This document shows, piece by piece, positions 37,879 through 52,800 of a stretch of 64,000 bases of DNA. Every line of letters starts with the position of its first letter. The stretch's first letter is position 1. Both the position numbers and the translations under genes were made by a program. A model generated the notes under the pieces. That model did no database searches. It was not told the DNA's origin and saw nothing but the letters and a program-made list of their open reading frames with translations. The stretch is from Chamaea fasciata (Eukaryota > Chordata > Aves > Passeriformes > Sylviidae): the NCBI GenBank assembly GCA_029207755.1, contig JARCOQ010000006.1, forward strand, positions 3,326,846-3,390,845. Reading direction: 5' to 3'.

Positions 37879-39908
37879 TCCTCCCCTATTTTTCCTTCGA
37901 AGTTATTTTTAGAGGTGTCTCTAAAAGGTGCCTCTTTATTGGCTGTTCAGAAAATTTCCACAGTATTCAGTTTTGTTCAAATACTTTTTTAATTTTTTTT
38001 TCCACCCCTTGGGAGAGGACTGAACACACATTAGTCTTACATTAAGTCACAAAAAGTAGGTGGATGTCCAAGATGAAAGATAAATTCCCGGCTACACAGG
38101 TGTCATGTAGGACGGCCTTGCATCCGAGTGTTCCCTACTCTTTTCCACATTTGAGTTTACAAATGTGAAAGTATTTTAAAGTCAGTTTTGATCCTTCTCT
38201 AGTATGCACATCCTCTGTCATTTCCCCATTCTAGAGCCTTGCTCAGATCCAGGAAACTTCTACCTGCTTTCGTTGTTGTTGTTGTGTCAAAAATCAATAG
38301 CAGAACAAGTATATTTTTCTGAGAAAAACCCCACAGAGGAGTGTCCTGCTGCCTTTGAGCCATGATACAGCATCTGAGCCTGGGCACTGAACTCTCCGTG
38401 AAATGCCAATCACAGCTGAAGTGCTGCACACAATTTGCAGCAGGTTTTCTCCTCTCACTCCTGCACTTGCACTTTCTTTATCTTTTTCTCATCAAGAGGA
38501 CTCTGAAGAGCCATTCTCCATCTAAGCATGATGGTTACTACCCCACATTTTGGGTTTACCTGATTTACTTTGCTATCACTGCTCTTCATATCACTCCTCT
38601 GAATTTTTGTTTTCTTCATACCCAGAAGGGATGGTGTTTGTGTCTGAACTCTGCTCCATCACATAATATTGTCAACAGAAACAATATTTTTAAAAAGAGA
38701 CAGGTTTAAATGAAATGTATAAAGGATAAACTGAATAAAACATACACCAGATCCTTCCATTCTTGAAGGTAGGGTGTCTTCTGCCCTTTTTGAGGTCTTC
38801 TGAAGTCAGTAAGATGTTATTCTCAGTTGGCTTTTATCAGGAATCTCAGACACTTATTTCAGTATATTGCTGACAGAATTTTCTCCTTCACAGAAAACAA
38901 GCACCTAACTATAATTTCTGCAGCAACAGAGATGCTAATCTGACACTTCTGTGCCAAATCTAGAATATCATTATTGCTAAAGGTTAACATTGTTTGAGCT
39001 TGTGCAACTTTGTGAGATAAACACCAAAGGTCACTTTCCAGGTAGCCTGTAACCTCTGGTTGTTTCCAATGTGATAGGTTGTTAATGGACTTTAATATTG
39101 GGGAGATGCAAATCTGTTCATATGCAGAACATCTTGGAGGTTTTGCCTTTCAGAGCTTTTCCAGTTCTGTAAGATATTTAGGCCTCTGAAATCAATTTTG
39201 GTTGCTTGGGAACTCATAAATATCGCTGTGAAATCTTACCTAAAAAGTTCTTCAGCATGAGGAAAGGCTGGAACTAACTTTGCAAATTTGTTCTCTATGA
39301 TCATGTTTTGGGAAAGTCAGACCTACAAGCAATTAGTATTAAGAACACATGAAAAAATTACAGAATACTGAAAGTCATTGCCCAGACTTTGGTTCTCCAA
39401 AACACAAACCACATGTCTTCAGGGTCTAGGTTTGAACATCAAGCTGAGTTAATTCAGATCTGATCCTACATGCAATTATGGATAATTTGCAGGACCGATT
39501 CCATGCCACACTGGTAGAACTGTATGTTTGCGGTATCTGCATCTTTTTGATGAGGAAAAGAAAATTAAGCGTAATGCAAAAACATTTGTATCACTCATCC
39601 GGATGAAAGTATCTATGTGATGTGTGTGGCAACATAATTTCTGGTCATTAAATAATTTTTTTGTCTTTTAAGAGACTTTCTCTCTTTTTTAAGAGGTTTG
39701 GGATGCAGATGCTAAACAGGGTTGGCCACACACTTTCTCTCAAACAGTCCAAGTGCCTCTCTCCTACCTTGGCCATATCACATCAGTCTTTACTTGCCCG
39801 GGGGCTGCTGAATAATCCAAATTCCCAATATAGAGAAAACAAGGTGTCTTGAGCTGTGGTGTGATCACACTCACTGAGTCTCTCTGGGGAATAGCTGCCC
39901 CAGATTTT

Positions 39909-39939
<31 letters not shown>

Positions 39940-42397
39940 GGTAGGGATTCCATTTTTTCTTCATAACCATTGTTCACAGGAGCCACATCCTTTAGTGCTG
40001 CAACTCATTTCCAGAGCACTGGTTCCCTCCCTGCTCATCTTTCCAAGGTACGTGCCTCACAGCTCCCAGCCTAATGGCATTTTGACATGCTGCTTGCAGA
40101 GTTGGGAAGCTTGGCTGCTCTCTTAATGATCAACAGGAAAGAGTCTACAGGATAACGGAAATCTGGAAAACAGGAGGGGTGAAAGATGTGCCTTTGTTTA
40201 AACTGGAAAAAGAAAAGAAAAAAAAAAAAGAGTAGGGGACAACAGTGTTATATATGTAAAATGTGGCTACAAAGTTCCTGGTAATCACTTATGAGCAACT
40301 GAAGAAGAATGTGAAATCACTTAAATTTGAAGCAAAGAAAACTAGGATAAATATTAGAAACAGTCTGTTTCTTAACAGGGTATCCAAGAAAAGGGTTTGA
40401 CAGAAATCCCAGGACTTGTGCTACATCAGAAGAAATATCTCTAAGAGATCATCTAAAGTGATTTACTTAACTTTGATGCAGAGGGTGGAATGGTGGGAGA
40501 GTGGCCCAGATGATTGGATGACTTCTTGACTTCTCTTTCAGTGCTTCATTGCTACAAAACTGTCTCACCCCCAAGGCAAGGCAACTCTTCAGCTGGCTGA
40601 CAGCTGATGCAGGATGGAGATTAAACTCAGCTGAAGATTGATTGACTGTGGTGGTAGAAATACCTTGATTCATGTGGCATTCAGGCTCTTAATTCACACC
40701 CAAACCACTAGCAGAGCCACTGCTGGCTTCAGTAGCTCAGTGCCAAGTTCTTACCTGGCAGGCACTAACATGTCCATTTTGCTATGTTTTGAAGAAGTAT
40801 CACAAGATTGGCCTCTTACCAAATCCATTCCATCTCTGTGAAGTATTATGGCTATTTCAGCACGAGCTGTATGGCAATCAGAGGTCAGAGTGCCACAGAA
40901 GGTGATTAGGCTATTAAGTTCGCTAGCTTATTAAATAAAAATATTAATATTTTCATTCTCCCTTTTGTTGTTTCATTTGAATATTTGCTACCCAGGTTTT
41001 GGATATTGAAATTACTGCCTAAAAAATGGTCTCAGTGGAGTAGAAAGGATGCAAAATGGACCAACTAATAGGAAGGAGACCTGTGGGGCTTTTTTTTAAT
41101 TAACAGAACTACTGGGAGAAGAACTCGAAGTAGAAAGCACAGTACTGTTTTTTCTAAATTCTGGTCACAGAGGTCCTTTTCATGGAAACAGAGAGGGGGG
41201 ATCAGCTTCACTTTTTGGCTGCATTTGTTTGTTTTATTATGCTCTGGATTAGATTAGGAGTGCTCGTACAGGCAATTATGGCACGTCTGATGGGGCATGG
41301 CATTAAACAGGAGGGAGGAGGTAACTTCTTCTGTTTTCATATTTGTCTGCAGTGTAAGGGGGGGGGGAATGTACACAAAGCAGAAGGTGGAATGGGTGGA
41401 TGGTGAGGCAGAGAGAGGAAAAGAAAATTAGGACAGTGAATGTAATAAGGAGAGAAGGACAAAATAGTGACAGGTTGAAGTGCAGGAATCAAATAGGCTT
41501 GTCATTGTGGAAAATCACTACTGTATAATCTTGTGGTGAGTAGAAAGCAGCTGAAGAGAACAAGGGATCTAAGTAAGAGAGGAAGCAGGCAGAGACATGG
41601 ACCTGGCATGGGCGTGGCTGGAATTGGCACAGGAACACGGCAGGGTTTGCTCATAACAGGCCCTGGGCTTTCCTGCAAATGTTGCTCCAGGAGTCACAGC
41701 CCGTGTCTGTGTGTGGATTTTCGGCACCTCACAGCTAAGCCTTGGGGATGGAGGGTGGGGAAGGAGGATGCTTAATGGGGATAAGCAGGAAGGAGATGAG
41801 GGCCCAAGTTAACAAATGACTCAGCTCAGCAGCAGAGCCCTGAGGACAAAGAGAGCAGTGTCACAGGACCCTTGCTGCCCCGCTCAGCCCTCGTCACGCA
41901 TCTTCCCACCCTTTCCATGTAACACATCTGGCCAAGGAGCCTCAGTGCCATCTCCTCCTCCCTCCGCCACTCACAACCGCAGAAATGAAGCCATCCTTGG
42001 CTGCTGCTGCTCTCCCTGGGAGGGTGGCAGAGCCAGGGCTATTATTAATCTGCCCTATGAATAAAGCGTCAGGAGGACCCATCCCTGCCCTAGGGCATCT
42101 CCAAGAAGTTGCAGTTCAGATGAGTACTGCACTGGGTATCTACCCCGAAAAAGTCAGGAGAAGCTGAACTAAATCCTGCCTGTCTGCAGGGATTAACCCA
42201 CGAGGGATCCTCTTCCAGCAGAGTGCCAGACCTGCAGCCACAGCAGAGGGAAGGTGAAGGCTGCTATTACAAGCCTCCTCTGAAGATCGAGGTGCTTTTA
42301 ATTTTAGTCTGGGAACTTTCCCCTCATTACCCTCCTGACAGGATGGGTGCAGACAGCATTAGGGATGCTGGGCTAGACACTGGCCCCAGAGGAATGT

Positions 42398-42443
42398 CCT
42401 CCTCCTCCACCTCCACCTCCTTCTTCTCCTCCTCCTCCTCCTC
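42398..42443. repeat. (TCC)n trinucleotide tract
   Basis: Imperfect CTC/CTT/CAC trinucleotides, pyrimidine-rich on the plus strand. Confidence 0.85.
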
Positions 42444-43830
42444 TGCGGCAGCACCTCAGCACAGGGGGAGGCACAACAGCACTTCCAGTCAAACACCTTC
42501 CCTTGCAGGATTTCAATTTCTCCAACAAAGGCGGCTGTAGGAGGGCAGGAAGCCTCCACCCCATCCTCACCGCGGCTCCCCGCAGCCGTGTGAGTGAGTC
42601 TGGCTGGTGCCTTTTCCCAGGGCTAAAGGGGATCGCTGATTAAAGGGGCCTTCTGACCAGCTTTCCCCTAAAAGGAGCTTACAAAGCCCGTTTGTTTAAC
42701 CTTTTCACAGCAGCTTGACCCTGTCATGAAGAACAAATCACTCCGAAACAATGTCGAAGTATGGGACTGACGGAGTTGCTCCCAGCCTCTTCCTCCTCTG
42801 GCACTGCAGCCCCGGGGATGAGCCCAGCCCTGGCGAGGAACAAGGACCCTTTTCTGCCTCCCACCAGCCCCAGAGCTTCGAGCAGCAGCTGGGGATGTTG
42901 ATCCCCACGGAGCGAGGGCTGGGTGCGGGTGACACTACCAGGGCAGCCTGCCTCTCACCGCCCTGATAACAGCATGGGTCCTTGCCTCCAGTTTTTCCTC
43001 AATATTGGACAAACTTAGTGGATTGTTCATTTTTTTTCCTGACCTTAAATCCTTCGGCCAAATTTTGAGCTTCTATTGCCTGTTTTGCACCTTTTGTGGA
43101 CTTCTCAGCAGGGGAACCGGAGGACAAATAAGAGGACTGGTTAAGTTTAGAAGTAAATATTTAAGTTTTGTTACATTGCTTGTTTTGTGGATAAGGAAGG
43201 AACTGTTCAGTTAGAAATAACAATTAAAAGCTTATTGAGATTCTCAGATTTTAAACAATGGTTCTCTTTTCCCTTAATACAAATTATCAAAGCAAGAATG
43301 CATAAATTGGACTAAAGTTATTATATTCCAGTATTTTCATGAAGTGATTTTCTACATGAACAGGAAAATGAATCTTAATTGCTTACCACAAAAATATCCT
43401 CCAGCGATGGTAGTACAATTAAGAGTTTTTCTTTAAATAGCATGCAAGAAAATGCAGGACATATGGTGCCATTAGCAACTTCAAAACAGTATTTGGATAT
43501 TCATTTAATTTAAAACAGCATGTGCTAACACAAAACTTAGCAGTAATAATGAATGTAAACTTGGGTAAGAAAGTAAACAATGCCATCTCTGTTGAGCGTG
43601 TAAGCCATTAGTCAAAATCAACAGAACCAGATTTTGATAGCAAGTATAAGCCCAAAATATTTTATAATAGCTATTTTTTAAGTCTTGTTTTGTTTGGCTT
43701 TGATTTTAAAAGAATAATAATTGTAGAGAATTATGTTTTATTGTGCTCAGTAACTTTTCCTTTGTGAATACTGAACAAATAGACAGCAGCAGAACAACCT
43801 AAATGTGTGAAATAAGGAATTGGATAACTT

Positions 43831-43895
43831 CACATTTCTGTTACAACAACAGAAATGTGTAACAACAACAGAAATGTGTAACAACAACAATGGGT
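43831..43895. repeat. Perfect 12-bp inverted repeat merged with a 19-bp tandem repeat
   Basis: CACATTTCTGTT at 43831-43842 is the exact reverse complement of AACAGAAATGTG at 43848-43859 (5-base loop ACAAC). The right arm then repeats in tandem with a 19-bp period through 43895. Confidence 0.9.
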
Positions 43896-46800
43896 AAATT
43901 TAAACACCACACTGATACTTTGTGTTTTTACCTAATGACCTTCACTGCAGAACACAACAGACAAAACCCAGTGTGCTGAGGGTGGCATACTCAATTTCAA
44001 GGTCCCATGGAAATCCAGATGTGTTAGTGGCCAGGTGCTTAAATAAAGATCCCTCCCGTAAAGCAGACTAAGCTATTTAATATCTGCCTTAATCCTGACA
44101 CTTTTAAAGTCTGTAAGATGCTACTGAAATTAAAGTTGTTTATGTGTTGAAGATAACAAAACACAGTCCATTCCCACTTGTCCTTGCAGGGGTTTTCCAT
44201 CTCAGTGAATTTTAGATAATGGTGTCAGCTGGGAGAAAAAATAGCTGTAGTGGCACTGGCCTAGGAGGTGTAAAATATCCACATTGAAACACTTCAGGAG
44301 AAACAAACAGGATGAGAGAATTTTGCAGGTTTCCTTCTTGTAGGGGAAGTTCCTTATTTTCACTGCCCCCTCCTCAGAGCAGCTCCTGTGAGCCCTGGAA
44401 AACCCTGCAGAAATTCGTGCTCCCTGTCAGAGCCTTCCCCCATTGCAGCTGCTGGGCTTTCCTTCTGTGCACAGCTGGGGAAGACAGCCATGGTTCCAGG
44501 GAGTGAGGCACAGCAAAAGACTAATTCTTGACCCCGATGGCAAATGAGTCACTGGTGGGCAAAGGGCTGTGCCTTCCTCGGCCAGGAGCCTCAGCTGTGA
44601 ATACTGCCGTGGAGTACGGTGCCCAAGCCAGCCCTGCTTTGGGGAGCAGGGTCAATAAATTAGCAAATTACAAGGCAAACAGGAAACATTTTCTTGGCAA
44701 GGAGAAAACATGCATCAAGCCACCCTGCAGTTAAAAGGGAAGAGGTTTTGTACAGCACAGAAGAGGGCCATCAGTCTTGCTGGCATATACATCCTTCTTG
44801 CTGGAGCTGCTCCACTTTGTATGAATAATTAAATCATCTTTGGAGCAAGGACTTGACCCTGCATCTCTCGCATCCCAGGTGAGCACCCAAACAACTGGGC
44901 AATAGACTCAATCTCTTGCTCTTCTCTCCCCTGGCCCAATGAATATTTAATCACCTGTACAAAGTGAAGCAGCTCCAGTGTGAGGAAGTGAAAGCCAGGC
45001 ACCTCACAAAAACTTTGTAGCTCCATGGCCCATCTTTTTTCCACCAGAGTTTGACCCCCTCGGACAAAAGCTCTCAGTATGTTGGAGAGGGGGCAGTGTT
45101 GACTGGATGCTCCCCTCTAGCAGTCAGAGATGGTGGGAGGCAGGTTCTGTCTTCTCACCTTTCCCATCCATAACACGTACCCACCTCCATAATTTATTTT
45201 ACAGCTGATGACACTGGTGGCCACCCTTGATGTATTTGCCTAATTATTTAAATTAATCACCTGGGCAGGAGAAGAGCTGGACAGAACCTGCACATCCCAG
45301 CAGACTGTACGGCTGCCAGGGCACATGCTCGTGCTCAGGTTGGTGAGAGAGTCAAACAGAAGAAGTGTGATGGGTGGCACAGACCATGTGCCCACTGATG
45401 AGAGCTTATGTCTTGGAAAGGTTCAGTGTCTCACATGGCTGCTGCTTTCACACTCAGTGCCTTACTTTATCCACTGACAGATGCACAGAGCAATCCAACA
45501 CGTTCCAGCAGTAAAAAGGATAAGGAGGAGCTGCAGGGAATAAGAATGCAAAGAATAAGGTCATTCTGCCCAAGGCGCAATTTTGGTGTTTTTTTTTTTT
45601 TTATAATTCCACAGGAAACTAGGCCATCCAGTAGGCTTTTTAAAGCTAATGCAGAGTTTTAAAAGAAAGCACAGCTGATGTTTTTTTAAAAAATGTGCTG
45701 AGCCAGAAAAGATGCTACTCAGGTATTTCTGTAGCCTATCAAGGTCAGAGTGGAATGAGAAGTCCCTCTATGTAGAATGGCTCCTAGACTTACATGGTCC
45801 TGAGTTGTCTCAGCAAACATTTTGTTAGAATTTTTTGCTTACAGCAGGAATAAGGATTTAGAGAACAACTGTTTTTTGCAACTGCACCAGAAATTCAACA
45901 ACGGGATTGTGTAGGAAAAAGTGAGGAAGATATTTAGCTATTTTAAAAAAGAAAATTGCTTATAACGTCCATTTTGCCAGGATATTGCTGCATTTTTCCC
46001 GACAGATGTTCTTTTGGGAACATTTGGGTATCTATCATCACCTCAAAGCAATACAAATCAAAACATTGTGTATTTACAAAAATAAAAATGAGATTTTTTT
46101 GTTTTGTTTTCCTGTTAAAGATTACTAAAAACACTCAAATTTAGAGGTAATGAAGAGGGGTATTCATGCTATGTCTGGGCTTTATATTTAGGTCTCTGTG
46201 TTGGAAGTAAGTCTCCCCATGGGTAGACAACAAGATTTAAGACCCTTCAGGCAGTGGTACTCCAGTTATCCTCTGGAAATCCCTCATTCTACAGCCTACA
46301 AGAAGTATCCCCTTGACATCATGCCCCAGGTGAGCTGTGAGCTTATGGCTCTCTACTCTCCAAATTTCCCAGTCCTGGCCATAGGCTGCAGACATGGGGC
46401 TGAGACACATCCGGTTCCCCATTCCTCCATCCCCAATTCGGATATTAGAAATTCATCTCTGTTGTTTTAACTGTCTTGCCCAATTGTAAAAGTAACTCCT
46501 GCCTGCTGCAGAAGGGAGATTAAAACTGGGGAGTCATTGGGAAAGAACTATCACAGCAGGAATATTGCCTCTCCATCAGCCCTATGGGCAGGTGGAGAAG
46601 AAAGCACAGGCACAAGGAGTTTTCTAAATTCAGGAAGGGGCACTTTGCTAAGCACAGACTTGCATTGCTTGCAATGAATTAAATTATCACTTGATTTTGC
46701 CATTCCAGACCAAACTTGCTGAGCCATGGTTTTTGCCCATTTTTCTGCAGTGAGACTCAGTCCTGTCTCCCAGCCTTGCCGACAGAGACGACGACAGGAA

Positions 46801-49800
46801 AGCGATGAGTCAAGAGCAATCAGATCAAGAGGGTCATTTCACGGACACACCAAAATGGCTGGGAGCACTTTCTGATCCTTTCCCTCTCCTAACTGCAGCT
46901 ATCTTTGCTGAGTGTGTTTAAGATAACCTTGGAGAAGGGCTGTGAAAGGGCCTGGAAACAAAAATGGTGTTTCAGCTACTGCTGGGGATGGGAGACACAC
47001 GGGTAAATTATCACTGCAGCCACAACCTCTTGTCACAGCCCTGCAGCACCACACCATGCAAATATTCAGTGTTGTGAGACCTACCTGGCTGGCCAAGGGC
47101 TCAACTTTTCCCTGTCAGCCCTGATTCCCATTGCACAGTATTCCTCAGCCACACTGAGGACGTGGATCTGGCATGCTGTACCTGTGAAAACCATGGTTTT
47201 TTTATGTATTTGCCTGTGTGTGCTGTTTGCCTACTAAATTAGGAAGAAGGCTTTTCGAAATTGCCAAGTTTTGATCACTCTCTGATCATATCTTCTGTTT
47301 CTGCACTTCTTAGCTGCTGTCTGCAAGCTAAGGATTCCCTGCAAATGATTCCTTATTCTCCAGTGGAACTGATCTCTTGCTTGTGAAGAATTCCCAGAGC
47401 AAACTTTCCTAATGTTAATGTTCAGCCAAGGACAAGGCTAGTTTTAACACTATATAACTTAATTTAGAGCTTGTTGCTTTGCCTTCAAAAGGTGTTTTTA
47501 AGCTGTTGCCAGTGGCACCATCTCAGTTTGGTCAGGTCTGTGGGCAATGCAACATTATTTTCCCTGTGCTCCAAAATATCCTTCAAAAGTAGTGTTTATG
47601 ATGAGCTATCACAGACAACATCACTTCCAAAATGTTAGGTATCACAAGCAGAACCAAGAGAGGGTAACTGTCTTGAAAAATCAACAGTCAAATCATGCTT
47701 GTGGCCAGAGAGAGATGACTTTCACAGGTGAAGAGGGAGGTGCACCCTGGTGCTTGGAGGCAGGAGGGTGATGAGGCAGAGCATGAAGGGTATGTTGCAC
47801 TCATGTTTCCAGATCCTTCCCAAGGCAGCAGAACAGGGAAGCTTAAGATCCACAAGGGGAGCACCAAGTAAAGCAGCAGGAGACTGAGAGGTAGACACAG
47901 CCAGGAAACAATGATAAATAAAATTTTCTCCTTATTAGCTCATTTATATTTCTCTCTCCTCTAGGTCTGTGCCCTACCCTGCTTTGGCTTTTTTCTTCGT
48001 CTTTACTCTCTCCTTCTGTCCTATATCCAGCTTTCCCTGATAACAGTCACGGCCTAAACTTCTCTGCTTCCTCTTCCCAGGGATAACACAAAACAATGTC
48101 AACAGATGGTGGTTTGTGTGTTTTCATGTGTTTTTCATACATGGACAAATTGATTCAAAGAGATACTTGGTGCACCCTTTGCTCTTCCCTCCTACCAGGG
48201 AAACACAGACAGAAAGCAAAGCTCCTGAGGAGTCCTTATTCCTGCTGTTCTCCATAAAATCACACATAGCAAAACCTTCTATAACTCACTGGATTGAGGC
48301 CATATGCCTGGTGTTATGAAATATATGGAGGAAATACGTGCTTCTCAGTAGTGTGAGGAAAAGCCACTCAGCAGTTCCCATATTTTATCTATCTATATAT
48401 TACTTTGAGCAATGCAGATGTATGTCTGTGTTTAGAAAAATCATCCTTATTTCAGCTGCCCGTGCCAGGAGAGTACAGGACTGGGGAAGGGCTGCCCGTG
48501 TAAATGTGACTGGAAAGAAATTTTAATTTGTGATGCTGCCCTGGCACATAGGAATGGGATCTTGGTGTGTAAATGGGTGGTATCATCTCTGGGTGGGGGG
48601 AATCACAGATAACGCAGAGCTTGCCTTATGCCGTGTTTCAGATAAGGGAAAGACTAAAAATCTCTTTGGCTGAGATGCCAATACATCACATATCTGCTAA
48701 GAAAATTTGTACAATTTTGTTATTACACAGTTCTTTTGATCAGGAAAACCTAATGAAGTTTGTGAAGCCTTTTTGTGTTGCCGTCAGGGACAAAAACCCG
48801 GCTGAGTCAGCACGGGGGGCGTCGGGCATTGTGGCTTTGCCTGAGAGACAATTCACACAACGGGCTGGTTAAGCCCCAGCTCCAACGCGCCCTCTGCATG
48901 CAAAAAATAACACTTCAAGTGAGCTGAGTTCTAGAAAATGAAAACTAATTGCTGGGGTTAGAAGAATTCAGCCAGTCTCAAGCCATTAGGATCACGGCCG
49001 AGCAGGGAATGTCATGGAGCCAATTGGAGCAAAGCTGTCAGGGCTTTACCACGCTTAAGACCTAACCTTAGGTTGCTCTGCGATCACACGACCACGGCTC
49101 CAATATTTGCAGGGGAATATTCTCCCCGTGCCCAAGCAGTGCTTCCCTCCACAGATGCAGCAATGAGTGCAAGGAATGCCGATTCCACAACACTCCTCAT
49201 CGCCAGCACGATAGGGACAGACAGGCCTGGCAGTTTAATTTGCCTTTTTTTTTTTTTTTTTTCTTCCTAGAGGAATAAAAACAACAAAAAGACAACCTAG
49301 CCTGTCGTGAGATTTCTGACTGATTGTGGAGTAATTCGGACAGAATGGAATAGAGCCTGCTCAGTGGTTCATGAACAGCACTTATCCGTACTCCATTATT
49401 TTCCCTTTAGTTTGCTTTACAAATTAGAAAAGGGCACCAGTGTCAAATTCTTGATGCAAGCCTCTGTGTGAAATGATAAGCTAAATCCTAAATTGAGGTC
49501 AAAGCTGTTCATGTGGTTCCTGCTGCTAATAAAAACGCTTTTCTTTGTTCCTGACTGCTAAGAATGCCTGCCCCATTTATAAACAAGATCTTATCCCAAA
49601 AGAGACACCTCTATGCAGATGTTAGGAAAAGTACCCTGCTTAAACAACAATTTCTACTTAAAAATACATTATGTTTTGTCAAGAAAAAAAAGCAGCATGG
49701 TTTCACAGAGAGAAACACATTTTTTCCAGCTAAAATTCTGGTTTTGTCTTCATGCAGCGTCTCAGTGTATTTTTCTGAGTGATTCACATTTGTGGACAAA

Positions 49801-52800
49801 TAATTGGCAACATCATGGAATTATTTTCTAATGATTTCATATACATTTCAGTTTAATTTCCATTCAGGGAGAGGCTGAGTTTTCCCCCACAATTTCCTTT
49901 TTTGACACTTCTTTCTGAGTCCAAAATGAAACAAAGAAAATGATGAGGAAAAAGCAACTCCGTTGTGACTTCAAACCAGCTCTTGCTACCTGGAGAACTC
50001 TGGTTAACAGGATATAAAATCTGACATCATCACAGTCTGCTGAGGGATGATGCAGCACCTGGGAGAGTGATGTCCTACTTGGGCATGAGTTTTCATGGTC
50101 CCAAAGCTGTGTGAAAATGACTCAGGAGAGATTCGGCGTCCCTCCCTGAAGAAAAACAGCACCTACCAGAGGGATGGGGTCAACTGTTACAATTACAATC
50201 TTACCCTTAAAATCATGACCATGAGTCACTATAATCAAATAAATTTTCAAATACTGCAGAAAAAAATGAATCTTCAGGCATTTTTTCCCTTCCCTGGGAG
50301 AAGGGAAATCAATTTACCTAGAAATACAAGAAATGCCACCGTGGGGTTACACAGCTCAAAGCAGTCACAGGAGACAGATAATTTGGAGACTGCAGTGTCC
50401 ATTCCTTTTCTTCCTTTTTTCTTTTCTCTGTGCTAAGACCTTGGTAACTACAGTGATATGAATTAAAAGTGTCAGTTTGAAATGGTTGGAAACGGGTATA
50501 AATTGGAACTGTCTTTGCTGAGAAGCAGTGTGAGACAGGATCAGGGCTAGAGGCAAGGAAGATTTTGGAAGGACATCACGATATGTATTTGCATGAGCAT
50601 GCTTCACTACCAGGGAAGCAGAAGCACAAGCAGAGATGTGAAATCAAAGCAGGAAAGACTGTTTCCTGTTGCTCTGTTTCTGTAAAATCATTTTCTGGTT
50701 AGATTTACAGGAATTCTAATCAAACAATTCAAATTTTATATGTATTTATAATGAATATGTAGATGTAATGATATGAGGCAGCGCTCTCCTGCACTGCTTA
50801 GAAAAGATAATCCTCATCAGCTTTACTTTGAAATAACTTAAACACTTGTCCAAATATCCATACAGGGAGAGGCAGAGTAAGGATAAAGCAGAAAGGTGTT
50901 TGTGTGTCTGCCCCAGGAGCAGCTGAAGGGCTTGAAAGATGAGAAGAAAAGCGGAGTAAGGCCTACCTGTGGGGGTTAAGAAAAAAAGAAAAAAAAAAAA
51001 AAAGGAAAAAAAAAAGTGGGGAGGGAACAGAAATAGTGATTTGAGTTTTTGTCCCTTTTCCACAGGGCACACATTGTGCTCCAAAGGCAATGTACTCCAG
51101 AGAAAGTCACTGAATTTACCCAAACGAGGCTTGTGAAACATTTGCCTGGCAAAATAATCTAGCAGCACAAACAGCTCAAAGTCTGGGCATTTCTGCCAGA
51201 AAGACATCTAACACTTGTCCCCAGCTTTGACATGTCAGGAGCTCACAGGGCTGGAGATGACAGGCATCTCAGAAAGGTCTGTTTTACCCAACTTTTCTGC
51301 AAGGAAGTCCCAGATTGATTCCCTGGAGAGAATATTTCACAGCTTTTGCAAGTGTTGCTGTCAAAACCAGCCATGAAATGGTACTGTTGAGTAAACAGCC
51401 CATTTCCCCTGCTGTAGTTACACTGCCCCTCTGCAGAGCTCCCGTCTGAGCAAGCACGGGGAGCTGGGGAGGGCAGCGCTGGCAGGGAAGCTCGGCAGAG
51501 CCCACACAGCCAGCTCGCCTCAAACAGCTTGAGTTTCTTCACAAGTGAAGCTCCTGTCGCCTCCCGAGACTGCAGATGCCCTGCAGCAGTGCTGCCTACT
51601 GCGCTGAAATCCCCGCGGGGACACACGGGGGCTTGCGGAGGAGGAGAGCCAGCCGTGCTTTTAGCCGCGTCTCCTGGGACCAGTCCTTCCATGTGGGGGG
51701 GGTTGGGACTCAGTGGTGTTTAAAGGCTCCTTCAAAAACCATCCTGTGGCTCCCCGATGTCCTGCCCTCCCCTCTCTGCTGAGGCTTGGGCTAGGTGTAA
51801 CTGGTTTCGAAGACCGGGTTTAATGCTTTTTAATACCGGTTAAGTGAGTGGGTTGGGATGTTAGTGTCGAAATGTCTTGAGGAGGGAAAGAATTCTGGAT
51901 TTCCTGTTATTTGTCTTGCTTCACAGAATCCCATTTTTTTTTAGTGAACAGATGGAATATTTTTGGTTTGTTGAACATTTTGTCATCACTATTCAGCACC
52001 AGCTAACCTGCCAAATGCTCTTGAAAAACACACAGTTATTGCAGTCTCTGGTCCTTCGTTTTACAAGAGCAACTTTGCTCCTTGGTTTCCATGAATAAAA
52101 AGAACTGTTTATTTTTCTTTTTTATTTTTTTTTCCTTCCCTGCCTTAAGATCCAAAGACCATTCTCTATTGATCTGAGTGGCAAAAACTCATTCAAAGTA
52201 AAATAGATGTTATTCTGCCAGAACAGGAAAACTCTTGGATGAAACCAGTAGAGACTGGAATTTCTGTACAGGGAAATCTACCCCATTTGCCAACAGTGAC
52301 CAACAGCCAAGGATAACTGTGATTTGTTTTGTTTTTTTTCCAGTTGGTGGTGGGTGGTAGTTTCTATTAGCTTTTAGAGGCAGAAATACAAGGAGATTTG
52401 GACCAAGGTCTCTGCTTGGTCTAACATACCTCTGCAAACGCACTTGTTTGCTTTCTGTCCTGCTGAAATTATTAGCTTGTGCTGGGTTGAGGCACCATTT
52501 CTATGGGGCAGAATTTCTTCCTGTAGAAAAGCAGGCTGTCTTCCACCAGGTTGTTAAAAATGGACCTCACATGGCTGACTTTGGTAGGACATTTCCCTGA
52601 TGAATAACCATGGTGGTTAAAACCTGTTTTCTTTGAAATGTGGCTTAATTCTCTGCTGCTTTTTTTTAATTTTTTTTTTTTAATTATTCATTTCAGATTC
52701 TTTTCTAATTCCTCTGTTTCCTATTGCCTCCTTTTCAGAAACCTTTAAACTGTAAAATCCAACTCGGAACACAGATTTCAGCACCCTACGTTCAGATACA

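Noticed and set aside
40131..40470. Possible older CR1 or LTR fragment (GATAAATATTAGAAACAG region)
   Set aside because: Short stretches recall CR1 internal sequence, but the alignment does not continue, and I cannot support it by eye.
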